Shown piece after piece: positions 6,820 through 17,900 of a stretch of DNA of 33,892 nucleotides (position 1 is the stretch's first letter; every line of letters begins with the position of its first letter). Origin of the DNA: Myxococcota bacterium (GTDB lineage: Bacteria; Myxococcota_A; Bradymonadia; UBA7976; UBA1532). Made by a program: the position numbers and the translations under genes. The notes beneath the pieces were generated by a model. The model was not told the DNA's origin and did not search any database. It worked only from the letters and a program-made list of their open reading frames with translations. The stretch covers positions 1 through 33,892 of the forward strand of contig JAKLJY010000092.1 of the NCBI GenBank assembly GCA_023150895.1, given 5' to 3'.

Positions 6820-9267
6820 ATGCCGCATGCGATCCTCGCCCACCTGTTGACTCCGGAGCTCGGCGCCGACGCGGCCGAGGTGCTGCGGCGCGTCCAGCGA
6901 GCGACGGGCACGGACGATCCCCGCGTCTGGCTCGACCATCTGGTCGCGGCGGGCGTCGTGACCGTGGCCCGGCGCGCCGCGGTCATGACCGCCTACGTCA
7001 CGGGGGCCGCCGAGACGGGTCTCGGCCTTGCCCCCGACCTGCCCCGGCTCGCCGCGCCGGTGGAGGCCAGCATCCCGCCCGGCCGGCCCACGCTCGTCGA
7101 GCCGGGCAAGGCCGGCACAGCCGAAGCCGGATACCAATTCGGCGACGTCCTCGGCCGCGGGGGCATGGGCTGTGTCTATCGCGCCACGGACCTCGCCCTC
7201 GGCCGGGACGTCGCGTTCAAGCTGCTCACGACGCCGCGCAACCCCGAGGTGCGGGCGCGCTTCGTGCGCGAGGCCCGCATCACGGCGGCCCTCGACCACC
7301 CGAACATCGTGCCCGTGCACGTCATCGAGGCGTCGCCCGACGGCGAGCACCTCGGATACGCCATGAAGCTCGTCGAGGGTCGAACGCTGGCGGCGCTGAT
7401 CCGCGAGGCGGCGGCCATCGTGACGGCGGGCAAGGCGTTCGACGAGGCGCATGCCCCCGCCACGCTGCTCGACCACTTTCTGCGCATCTGCGACGCCATC
7501 GCGTTTGCGCACAACCGGGGCATCCTGCACCGGGACCTCAAGCCGGCCAACATCATGGTCGGGCCGTTCAACGAGGTCTACGTGATGGATTGGGGCGTTG
7601 CCCGCCGCATGGGGGGACCCGAGGAGCCCCTCCCGGGCCCCGACGCGGAGGCCACGCCGGTCGACGAGCCGGGTCTCACCCGGGTGGGCCAGATCGTCGG
7701 CACGCCGCGGTACATGTCCCCGGAGCAGGCGCGGGGCCTGAACGACCAGCTCGACGGGCGCAGCGACCAGTACGCGCTCGGCGTCATCCTTTTCGAGCTC
7801 GTCACCTTGCGGCGCGCGGTCCCGGGCGAAACCGGGCAGGCCGCGCTCGCGTCGGCGGCCGAGGGCCGGACGGTCCCGCTCGAGCACATCGTGCCGGGCA
7901 ACACCATCCCCCGCGAGCTCGCGGCGATCATCCGACGCGCCACCGCCCGGGCGCCCGAGGCGCGCTACGCGTCGGTCTCCGCCCTCGCCGACGACGTGCG
8001 CCGGTTTCTGCGCGGCGACGCCGTGCTCGCCCTGCCCGATCCCCCGGTGCAGCGTGTCCTGCGCTGGATGGGCCGCCATCGGCAGGCGACGCTGGGCGTC
8101 CTGCTGGGGTCCATCACGTTGGCGAGCGTCGTGTCGGGCGTGGCGCTCTGGCGCGAAGGGCTCGCGGAGCAGGCCCGGGCGGAGGCGGACCGGCGCAGCG
8201 CGGCCGCCGAGCTCGCGGCCCGGGAGCGGGGCGCGCGGGTGACCGCTTTTCTCGGGCGCGTCGCGTTGCAGGCGCACCGCATCGACGGCGAGTTCGCCAA
8301 GCTCGAGCGCGCGCTGGAGGGCCTGCGGACGGCGGCGATCTGGGCATTGACGGGGCCCGAGCCCCCCCGCACCGGCGACGCCGCGCCCGCGCTCTATTTC
8401 GACGACGACTTCGCGTCCGAGGCGCGCCGCCCGCCGGACTTCGGACGCACGTCGTACCGCTGGCCCGTGTCGCTCGAGCACCCCGTCATCGGCCTGGCAC
8501 CGGACGCCCGAGCCCGCAAGGCCGAGCTTCTGCCGACGCTGCAGCGGCTCGAACCCCTGCGGCATCACATGCGCCGCATGTTCGTCGAGGCCGCGACCGG
8601 CGGGCGCAGCGTGCCCGAGCCGTCGCTCGCTCGCCAGCTCCTGGCCGAACGAAAGGGTCCCATCGACTACGCCTACGTCTGCCTCCCCGAGGGCGTCCAC
8701 TTCATGCTCCCCGGCATGGACGCATTGCCCCCGGGATACGACGTCCGCACCGCCGGTTTCTATCAGATCTCCGATCACCAGCGGGGCAAGCGCTGGGGCG
8801 CGCCGTACATCGACTCGACGACGGACGCCGCCGGCGACGACCTCGTCCTGCCCGTGACCGAGGGCCTGTGGTCCGAGGACGGCCGGTTCCTGGGGGTGGC
8901 GGGGGTGGAGATCACCGTGACCAAGATGGTCGAGACGGCGTTGCATCTGCCCTCGGTGGCCACCGTGCGGCAGAGCCTGCTGCGCAACGACGGGCGCAAG
9001 GTCATCGACACGGCCGACGCGGGGCGACGGTTTCCCAACGCCAGCGGCAAGGACGAGGGCCTCGAACTCTTCGACTTCGACGTCCCCGGGATCGTCGCCG
9101 CGGTGCGCGCCGGCGGCAGCGGCGTCGTCGAGATCGAACGCGAGGTCGACGGGCGTCCCGCGCGGCTGCTGGCCGCCTACGTGCCGCTCGACGTCGTCGG
9201 TTGGTATTACGTGGTCGAGGCGACGCCGGAGGCCGTCCTGAGCGACGTCACGGCAGCTTCTCCCTGA
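6820..9267 (+). CDS. Transmembrane Ser/Thr protein kinase with dCache-like sensor domain
   Basis: An 815-residue protein starting at the ATG at 6820. Residues 1-60 form a small helical domain; a linker follows. The kinase domain spans about 105-390: Gly-rich loop GRGGMG (112-117), VAFK with the ATP lysine (Lys134), HRDLKPAN with the catalytic aspartate (Asp239), DWG (257-259) in place of DFG, and GTPRYMSPEQ. One TM helix (about 421-443) and a short coiled segment follow. The remaining 350 residues are extracytoplasmic. The stretch with GFYQISDHQRGKRWGAPYID, then LVLPVTEGLW and FLGVAGVEITV, matches the order of motifs in double-Cache sensor domains. I infer a receptor kinase that senses a small ligand. 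The gene ends with a 20-base overlap with the convergent gene at 9248. Confidence 0.88.
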   Translation: MPHAILAHLLTPELGADAAEVLRRVQRATGTDDPRVWLDHLVAAGVVTVARRAAVMTAYVTGAAETGLGLAPDLPRLAAPVEASIPPGRPTLVEPGKAGTAEAGYQFGDVLGRGGMGCVYRATDLALGRDVAFKLLTTPRNPEVRARFVREARITAALDHPNIVPVHVIEASPDGEHLGYAMKLVEGRTLAALIREAAAIVTAGKAFDEAHAPATLLDHFLRICDAIAFAHNRGILHRDLKPANIMVGPFNEVYVMDWGVARRMGGPEEPLPGPDAEATPVDEPGLTRVGQIVGTPRYMSPEQARGLNDQLDGRSDQYALGVILFELVTLRRAVPGETGQAALASAAEGRTVPLEHIVPGNTIPRELAAIIRRATARAPEARYASVSALADDVRRFLRGDAVLALPDPPVQRVLRWMGRHRQATLGVLLGSITLASVVSGVALWREGLAEQARAEADRRSAAAELAARERGARVTAFLGRVALQAHRIDGEFAKLERALEGLRTAAIWALTGPEPPRTGDAAPALYFDDDFASEARRPPDFGRTSYRWPVSLEHPVIGLAPDARARKAELLPTLQRLEPLRHHMRRMFVEAATGGRSVPEPSLARQLLAERKGPIDYAYVCLPEGVHFMLPGMDALPPGYDVRTAGFYQISDHQRGKRWGAPYIDSTTDAAGDDLVLPVTEGLWSEDGRFLGVAGVEITVTKMVETALHLPSVATVRQSLLRNDGRKVIDTADAGRRFPNASGKDEGLELFDFDVPGIVAAVRAGGSGVVEIEREVDGRPARLLAAYVPLDVVGWYYVVEATPEAVLSDVTAASP

Positions 9268-9991
9268 CGGCGAAGTCCACCCCGGTGGCCCCCACGGCGA
9301 CGGCACCGGCGCGGGCACCGACCAGGTCGCCCGGCTGTTTGCTGATGGCGTCGCCGTCCTGGTCGAGGCGCGCTTCGACGCGCACCTGACCTTCGAGGGC
9401 GCTGCCCCCCATCATGACGTTCTCGGGACCGATTTCGTAGTCGAGGGGAAACATGTTGGCCCCACCGACCTCCAGCTTCTTGCTGGCCATGAGCATGCCC
9501 TTCTGACCCTCACCGGCGTCCTTGCGGACGATGATGAAGAGCACGCTGCCCGGTTTGACGTCGGCCGCGACGGCGGCATCCAGCGTGATGCGACCCTTGA
9601 GGGTGCCGCCCGTGCCGCCGCCGACCGCCGTGCCGGCGCCGTGCGGGTTCGGCGCGCCATGCGGATCGACGGCGGCCGCGGCTGCGGGTCCGCCGGCCCC
9701 GACGGGCGGGTGACCGGCGGGCATCGACCCCGCCCCCGGCATCGCTTCGGGCAGCGAGCCGGCCGCGGACGCGGGCGTGCCCGCACCGGTGACGATGCGG
9801 GCCGTCTGCTCGGGCGCCATGGCCGGGCCGGCCGCCTTGCCGGGGGCGCCGGCCGGGGCGCTCCCGACGACGGGCGCCTCATTCTGAGACGCGCAGGCGA
9901 CGGCGAGCAACGACGTGAGTGCGGCGAGCGCGGGACCGCGCAGGGTCGACGGGCGGGTGCGAGAAGCGGTGGCGACGAAAACGAACGACAT
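9248..9991 (-). CDS. CcmI/CycH C-terminal-like lipoprotein
   Basis: A 247-residue protein with an N-terminal hydrophobic segment ending LAVAC (probable lipid cysteine at residue 33), then about 100 residues of Ala/Gly/Pro/His low complexity. The last 100 residues resemble the C-terminal domain of the cytochrome c maturation protein CcmI/CycH: a GSVLFIIVRK strand, MLMASKKLEV, a central DYEIGPENVMMGG turn, VRVEARLDQDGD and a PGDLVG motif. In classical CcmI this domain is fused to two TM helices and TPRs and binds apocytochrome c. Here it is a lipoprotein without visible TPRs. It follows CcmH on the same strand by eight bases, which supports a maturation role. The assignment rests on motif order and context. 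Confidence 0.65.
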   Translation of the reverse strand: MSFVFVATASRTRPSTLRGPALAALTSLLAVACASQNEAPVVGSAPAGAPGKAAGPAMAPEQTARIVTGAGTPASAAGSLPEAMPGAGSMPAGHPPVGAGGPAAAAAVDPHGAPNPHGAGTAVGGGTGGTLKGRITLDAAVAADVKPGSVLFIIVRKDAGEGQKGMLMASKKLEVGGANMFPLDYEIGPENVMMGGSALEGQVRVEARLDQDGDAISKQPGDLVGARAGAVAVGATGVDFAVREKLP

Positions 9992-9999
9992 CGGGCGAT

Positions 10000-10548
10000 T
10001 CAGTCCTCTTCGGTGGCGACCTGACGGCGCAGGCGGGCGAGCCGATCGGCGTCGGGGCTCGCGGCGGCGGCCTCGACCGGTGCCGCCGGGGCTTCGCCGG
10101 CGCGACTCTTGCGCCACCGCCAGGTGATGATGGCGAGCACGAGCACCCCGACGATGGCGGGCACGAACGGCCCGACGGCCGCGTACCACGGCTGCGGCGG
10201 GTTGGTGATGTTCTCGCCGTACCGGGCGCGGAAGTCCTCGATGATGGCCTCTTCGGTCTCGCCGGCCATCAGGCGGTCGCGGATCTCCTGACGCGCCGTG
10301 AAGGCCTGCCCGCTGGTGCAGTTCAGCAGCGTCTTGCCGGGGCAGAAGGGGCTGCGCAGCTCGTCCGCGATGCGCTGCGAGCGCTCGGACGCGGACCGCA
10401 TGGGGAGCCCGACGGCCGAAGCGGGGGCGGACGCGGGGGCTTGGGCCTGGGCGGCCGACGCAGCGGCGGCACCGAGCGCGGCGAGAACGGCGACGAAGAC
10501 CAGGCGCCGCAGGGCGGCATGACGAACGAAGACGGGGGGACGGCGCAT
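10000..10548 (-). CDS. ccmH: CcmH/NrfF-family cytochrome c maturation protein, variant cysteine motif
   Basis: A 182-residue protein with a signal peptide (about 1-35), a periplasmic three-helix domain (about 50-115), one TM helix (about 126-145) and a short basic cytosolic tail. The start ATG at 10548 has AGGAT upstream. The segments IADELRSPFCPGKTLLNC and ARYGENI..PP match CcmH, which reduces the haem-binding cysteines of apocytochrome c. The usual LRCxxCQ motif is replaced: Ser66 stands at the first cysteine position, and the two cysteines are Cys69 and Cys77. The partner gene is the CcmI-C-like lipoprotein. CcmE, CcmF and CcmG are not in this window. Confidence 0.85.
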   Translation of the reverse strand: MRRPPVFVRHAALRRLVFVAVLAALGAAAASAAQAQAPASAPASAVGLPMRSASERSQRIADELRSPFCPGKTLLNCTSGQAFTARQEIRDRLMAGETEEAIIEDFRARYGENITNPPQPWYAAVGPFVPAIVGVLVLAIITWRWRKSRAGEAPAAPVEAAAASPDADRLARLRRQVATEED

Positions 10549-10710
10549 CGAGAAGCATCCTCCGGGCGGCGACGACGAACGCGGGCGACGCGGGGGCTTG
10601 GGCCTGGGCGGCCGGCAGCCAGGCGACCGGGACCGGGCGTCGACGAAAACGGCGGGACGGTACCAGAGATTCCCGCGGTGTGCGCGCGGTTGCGCGCGGC
10701 GGCCGTGAAA

Positions 10711-10741
10711 GATGTCCCCCCCGGGACATCGGTGTTAGAGT
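10711..10741 (+). promoter_or_regulatory. Perfect palindrome next to a TAGAGT -10: operator/promoter candidate
   Basis: GATGTCCC-CCCC-GGGACATC (10711-10730) is an eight-base perfect inverted repeat. It is followed by TAGAGT (10736-10741). At a 17-base spacing the -35 would be TGTCCC (10713-10718), inside the left arm, so a bound regulator would block or replace -35 recognition. A second TAGAGT lies at 10771-10776. The site is in the 246-base divergent region between ccmH (starting 10548) and the TPR gene (starting 10795). The rest of that region shows nothing else. Confidence 0.4.
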
Positions 10742-10794
10742 GCCCGACGGTCGCCCGCCCGCGCTACCCGTAGAGTCGAGACGAGAGAGCCCCC

Positions 10795-11610
10795 ATGCGC
10801 CCGTCGCGCCGCATCGCCGCCGCCGTGTCCCTCGCCTTGCCGGCCCCGGCGGCCGTGTATGCGCAGGCGGCCGACACCGAGGCCGCCGAGGCGCTCGCCC
10901 GCGAGGCCCGCGCCCACTACGACGCGGGGCGCTTCGAGCAGGCCGTGTCGGCGTATCTCAAGGCCTATCGGGCGTCCCCGTCGGCCGGTTATCTGTACAA
11001 CATCGCCGTCGTGTACGATCGCAAACTCAACGAGAGCGGGCTGGCGATCGACTTCTACCGGCGCTACATCGTCGCCGAGGACGCCGATCCGACCGCCGTC
11101 GAACGCGCTTCCATGCGGATCAAGGCCCTCAAGGCGCAGGCGCCGGCGGAGCCCCTCGACCCCCCGGCGCCGCGGCCCGCGCCCCCGAGCGAACGACCCC
11201 CCGCGTCGCCGACGGACGACGACCCCGCGCCCGCGCGCCCGGCGCCGGAGCCCGAGACCGGCGGGCGGCGCATCGCGGCGTACACGCTGCTCGGGATTGG
11301 CGGGGCGGCGCTGCTCGGCGGCGCTGCGCTCGGGGTCGTGGCCTACACCGTCGAGGACAAGTATCGGGAGGCCGACAACGTCGCCGACAAGAAGAACCTG
11401 CAATCCCTCGGCCGCAGCGAGGCGCTCGCGGCGGACATCCTGATGGGCGCCGGGCTGGCCATGGCCGGGGTCGGCACGTGGCTTCTTCTGACGAGCGGCG
11501 CGGACGGCCCCGGCGCACCGGCGAGCGGCCCGGCGGACGACGCTGCGACGACCCTCGGCCTCATCCCCTTGCCCGGCGGCCTCGGTCTCACGCTGGGAGG
11601 TTCCCTTTGA
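10795..11610 (+). CDS. Exported TPR protein with two C-terminal TM helices
   Basis: A 271-residue protein with a signal peptide (about 1-24, ending VYAQA) and two TPR-like helix pairs (about 30-110, including AHYDAGRFEQAVSAYLKAY and YNIAVVYDRK). A Pro-rich linker (117-155) and two Gly/Ala-rich hydrophobic helices (about 160-185 and 210-232) follow, separated by a charged loop. This architecture is common in myxobacteria; TPRs usually hold partner proteins. GAGAG precedes the ATG. The stop overlaps the TTG start of the binding lipoprotein by four bases, so the two are likely made together. The protein at 18766-19584 has the same layout. The function is unknown. Confidence 0.8.
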   Translation: MRPSRRIAAAVSLALPAPAAVYAQAADTEAAEALAREARAHYDAGRFEQAVSAYLKAYRASPSAGYLYNIAVVYDRKLNESGLAIDFYRRYIVAEDADPTAVERASMRIKALKAQAPAEPLDPPAPRPAPPSERPPASPTDDDPAPARPAPEPETGGRRIAAYTLLGIGGAALLGGAALGVVAYTVEDKYREADNVADKKNLQSLGRSEALAADILMGAGLAMAGVGTWLLLTSGADGPGAPASGPADDAATTLGLIPLPGGLGLTLGGSL

Positions 11611-13124
11611 GTCCGTCCCTTCGCCGCGCCGCGGGCCCGCTCGCGATCCTCGCCCTCCTCGCCGGCGGCGCGACGGGGTGCTCGCTCGGCCTCGACTTCG
11701 AGGACGAGTGCAGCGGCAACGGGTCCTGTGGCAGCGGGCGCGTCTGCCAGTCCGGTTACTGCGTTTCGGGCAGCGCCCAGGCGCCCGACGCCGGCGGCCC
11801 GAGCCCCCTGGTCAACGATCTCTGTCCGCAGCTCGTCGGGGCCAGCGAGGCCGAGGTGCGGGCCGGCAAGGCGCTGCTCATCGGCGCGCTCTCGCCCGCC
11901 ACGGGCGCCCTCGCCGCCACGGGCCGCCCCGTCGAACGCGCCATTTTCCTGGCGGTCGAAGAGATCAATCAGGTCGGTGGCATCGACGGACGCAAGCTCG
12001 CGGTGCTCGCCTGTGACGACGGCACGGCCGACAACGACCTCGCCGAGCGCGCGGCGACCCATCTCATCGAGGTCGGGCAGGTGCCCGCCATCGTCGGCCC
12101 CGCGGCGAGCGGCACCCTCATCGAGGTCTTCAGCGCCGTGACGCACGACGCCGAGGTCGTTCTCATCAGCCCCTCGGCGACGTCCCCTTCGATCACCACC
12201 CTGGCGGACGACGGGCTGGTCTGGCGCACGCCCCCGAGCGACGACCTGCAGGGCAACGCCATCGCACAGTACCTGCTGGCCGAGAAGGCCGCGGGCGACG
12301 GCGGCCTCGAGAAGGTCGCGGTCATCAATCGCAACGACACCTATGGCAACGCCCTGCGCACGGTCATCCAGAACGGCTGGTGCGCGGCGGCGTCGTGCGA
12401 AGAGACGACCTACTTCACCAAGACCTACTCGGACGCCAGCCTCGGCAGTGACCTGGCCACCGCGGTGCAGGGTCTCGAAGCCTTCGGGCCCGATGTGACG
12501 GTCCTCGTCGGTTTCCTCGACGACGGGGTCGATTTTCTGAACCTCGCCGGCACGCGCGCCGGCATCCGCAAGCGGTTCATCCTCACGGACGGGATGAAAG
12601 AGGCGCCCCTCGTCGACCGCGTCGAGTCGGCTGCGGTGCTCGAGGGCATCCTCGGCACGGCCCCGGCCACGCCGGACAACCCCAATACGCAGACGTTCGA
12701 GCTCGCCTATCGGGCGAAGTGGAACACGGCCCCGTCCATCTTCAACGCGCAGGCGTACGATGCGACCTACCTGCTCGCGCTCGCCATCGCCGGGGCCGGG
12801 CGGGATGCCACCCCGGGCGGGCCCGACATCGCGCGGCAGCTGCGCCGCATGACGGGCGGGCAGAAGGTCATCTCGGTGGGTCCGACGGACTTCGGCGAGG
12901 GTGTGCGAACGCTCCGCGCCGCGTCGGACGCCCGCATCGACTTCGACGGCGCCTCGGGCCCCCTGAACTTCGACCCGAACACCGGCGAAGCGCCGGCCGA
13001 CATCGAGGCCTGGCGGGTGGACACGGCCGCCGGCAAGATCGTCTCGCTCGGCGTGCTGTACACGGCCGGGGGCGAGTTCCGCCCGCCCGCCGCGGCGTCT
13101 GCGCCCGCGCCCGAGGGCAACTGA
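11607..13124 (+). CDS. LivJ-type (periplasmic binding protein type 1) lipoprotein
   Basis: A 505-residue protein. The start is TTG at 11607, with GGGAGG six bases upstream and the preceding stop overlapping as TTGA. The signal sequence ends GGATGC (Cys25). A small cysteine-rich knot (residues 35-52, CSGNGSCGSGRVCQSGYC) follows, then a short linker. Residues about 85-490 are the two-lobe receptor fold of branched-chain amino acid binding proteins: LLIGALSPATGALAATGRPV, AVEEINQVGGIDGRKLAVLACDDGT, then VPAIVGPAASG and VVLISPSATSPSI. No permease or ATPase is adjacent. The next gene, four bases on, is a membrane kinase, so a sensing role rather than transport is plausible but inferred. Confidence 0.88.
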   Translation: MSPSLRRAAGPLAILALLAGGATGCSLGLDFEDECSGNGSCGSGRVCQSGYCVSGSAQAPDAGGPSPLVNDLCPQLVGASEAEVRAGKALLIGALSPATGALAATGRPVERAIFLAVEEINQVGGIDGRKLAVLACDDGTADNDLAERAATHLIEVGQVPAIVGPAASGTLIEVFSAVTHDAEVVLISPSATSPSITTLADDGLVWRTPPSDDLQGNAIAQYLLAEKAAGDGGLEKVAVINRNDTYGNALRTVIQNGWCAAASCEETTYFTKTYSDASLGSDLATAVQGLEAFGPDVTVLVGFLDDGVDFLNLAGTRAGIRKRFILTDGMKEAPLVDRVESAAVLEGILGTAPATPDNPNTQTFELAYRAKWNTAPSIFNAQAYDATYLLALAIAGAGRDATPGGPDIARQLRRMTGGQKVISVGPTDFGEGVRTLRAASDARIDFDGASGPLNFDPNTGEAPADIEAWRVDTAAGKIVSLGVLYTAGGEFRPPAAASAPAPEGN

Positions 13125-13128
13125 CCCC

Positions 13129-14955
<1,827 letters not shown>

Positions 14956-14977
14956 ACGACCGGGGCGCTGCCGCCGG

Positions 14978-17900
14978 CTATGGCATCCGGATCTGCCCGC
15001 GCGGAGAGTTGCCCTCGTACCCGACGTCCGGCAGGCAATCGAGGCCTTCCGGTGCCGGCTCGTCGACACAGGGTCCCGTGCCGAGGTCGACACACATGGA
15101 GCGGGGATCCAGCCCGTAGGGCGGCTCGGCGCCTTCGAGGAAGAGCGGCTCGGGGTTCTCCCAGAATGGCCCGTCGACGGACAGCGGCCCGAACGCGAAC
15201 ACCTGCCGGTCACCCCGGAAACAGACCGCCGTCCGTGTCATCGACAGACCGCCGCCTACGATCACCGGGATGCCGGAGACATCGGCGACGACCGCGTTCT
15301 CGAGCCGGAGCTGACCGGGCGCCGCCCCCTGCAGAAGCACCGCGGCGGTCACGTTCGTCTGTGGCGGTTGATCTTCGGCCGTCCGGTTGTCGCCCCGGAT
15401 GTTCACGATCGTCGCCTGCGCGATGACATTGTCCTGCCCGACCGCGTCGGCGACCACCCCGAACGCCCAGATCTCGCTCGTCACGTCGTGCACCAACAGA
15501 TGCCGAAGGGCGAACCCCCGGCTGCGGGTGAGGTAGACGCCGACGGCCTCCCCGGCCAGCCCGGCGAACCCCCGGGTCTCGATGCCGGGCACCCCCGGAC
15601 GCGCGTCGGCGACCTTGCCGGCCCGGACCCGCGAGAGGTGGGCGTTGGAGACGGTCACACCGTCCGAGTCGGCGATGAACACCCCGAGACCGAGGCCACC
15701 GTCTCCGCCGCGGGTGCCGATGTGGGTGTGGCCGCCCGGCCCGCCGGCGACGTTGTCGATGCGCAGGCCATCGACCGAAACGGCGTCGCTCCGTTCGATG
15801 CGGACGGCGGCGTAGGCCCCGCCGGCGCGGCCGTTCTGCCGCATGTACGACGCCGCGCCCGGTTCGCCGACGAGCTCGACGCGTTCCCCCGGCGCAGGCT
15901 CGCAGGTGACGGCCACATCGGTCAGCGTGGCCCCCGGGCTGTCGAGCACGACGAACTGTCCGAGGTTCGTCATCGCCTTGCACGTCGAGTAGTGGCGCGC
16001 CGAGACGCTCGCGCCCGGCGAGCGGTGGAGATAGGTGATGGGCCAACCCTCATAGGTGTTCGTCTCGTCGAGCGTCACGGCCCGGCTCGCCTCGTCGCCG
16101 ATGCGCACGCCGACGGCCGTGCCTTCCGGCGCCCCGGCCGGCGCCGACTCGATGAAGAACCGCTGCGGACCGCCCTCGCCGCCGAGGACGTCGCGCAGGA
16201 CATTGCGCGCGAGCAGATTGCCATCACTGTCGGCCGTCAGCTCCAGGGCGGCGGCGGGCCCGCCATTGCCGCCGTTGCCGCCGCCGAGTCCGCCCGGTCC
16301 GCCGCGGCCACCGCGGATGTCGGTGATGTCGTTGTCGGTCAGCACGTTCGCGTCGGAGCGCATGAGACGGATGCCCGCCGCCGCCCCGCCGTCGCCGCCG
16401 GCCGAGAGCAAGGAGATCGTCTCGACGTCGAACGCCCCCTGAGCGCCGTGGCCGCCGATGACACCCTCGATCAGGTTGCCCGCGATCTCGGCCCCGCTCG
16501 TGCCGATGAGCAGGATGGCGGCGGCCTGCCCCCCCGATGTGGGCCGGTGCCCTTCGGTCAGGGGCTGGCCCGTGGCCCCGACGAAACCCTCGACGACGTT
16601 GTTTCGCACCGTCGAGCCATCACAGTCGACCAGGACGAGGCGACCGAGGTTCGTCGGGGTCAGTGCGCCCGTGAACCGCCGATTCGACCAGTCCACGCGC
16701 CGGCCGAAACAGTAGTGAATGGCCTCGCCCTCGTAGACGTTGCTCTCGTCGAGGTCGACGTCGAGCGCCGGCTCGTTCTCGGTGAGGACCTCGAAAAAGT
16801 CGGGGGGGAGCTCCACGCCACCACCGAACGGGTGGAAATACACCCCGACCCCGATGGCGTCCGGGCCGGGCTCGCCCATCGGTCCACCGGCGGGCGCGCC
16901 GGCACCGCCCGTGATGCCGCTCAGGACGTTGCCCCGCAAGCGATGTCCGGCGCTCTCGATGCGAATGCCGGCGGCGAGTCCGCCGCCGCCACCGTTTCCG
17001 TCGGGCGCGCGCAGGATCTGTTGCGTGCCGGCATCGGGCGGCGCCGGATCCAGCGGCAGGCCCGCCTGACCGGCCCCGCCCGCCCCGCCGACGACCGTAT
17101 CGATGCGGTTGTCGACCAGCAGACAGTTGCCGGCGCGATCCGCCAGGTAGATGCCATAGGCCGGCCCCCCGAGACCGCCGAGGCCGCCCGCATCGCACGA
17201 GAATCGCTCCTGTGCGTTCCCGGCCCCCCCCTCGACCTCACTGATGACGTTGGACTGCAGGCGACTGCCCGCCGCCCCGGCCTCGACGAGGATACCGGCG
17301 GCCTGTGAGCCATGCCCCCAGCGACAACCCTGCTCGGCCCCGAACGGGACGACCGGCGGCGTCGAGCCGCGGATGCGACGCAGGACATTCCCGTGGACGA
17401 GGTGGTCGTCGCCCGCGGTGATGCGGATCGCAGCGATCGCCGAGCCGGCCGGCGCGTCGGGATCGGGTGCGGGGCCGACGTTCTCCACGACCGTCGACAC
17501 GACCGCACAGCCTTCACCGCAGGTCAGGTGAATGCCGCGCCCGACCCCCTCTCCGTCGACGGTGAGATCCTGGACCCGGGTGTAATCGCCGGTGATGCGG
17601 AGACCGCCGAGGAGGCGGGTGCGATCGCGGCTGGCACCCCGGACGGTCAGGAAGTCCGCGCGTACGTTCAGCCCGGCAGCGAAGCGTCCCTCCCCCACGT
17701 CGATCACGGCGACGCGGTCGGCATCGGGGGCGGCGTTCGCGCGGGCGACGGCCTCGGCGAGCGTGGCGAGGGGGGCGAGATTCGTCCCCGCGTTGGCGTC
17801 GTCGCCGTTGCCACGCACGTAGAGCACCCGGCCGGGTTCCTCGAGCTCGCAGCCGTTTTCAATCCGGGTGTCTTCGTCGTGCCAGGTGGCGTCACAGCGC

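Noticed and set aside
15368-17308. 646-codon plus-strand frame inside the beta-helix gene
   Set aside because: The sense protein on the minus strand has regular solenoid turns, while this frame is an unpatterned shadow.
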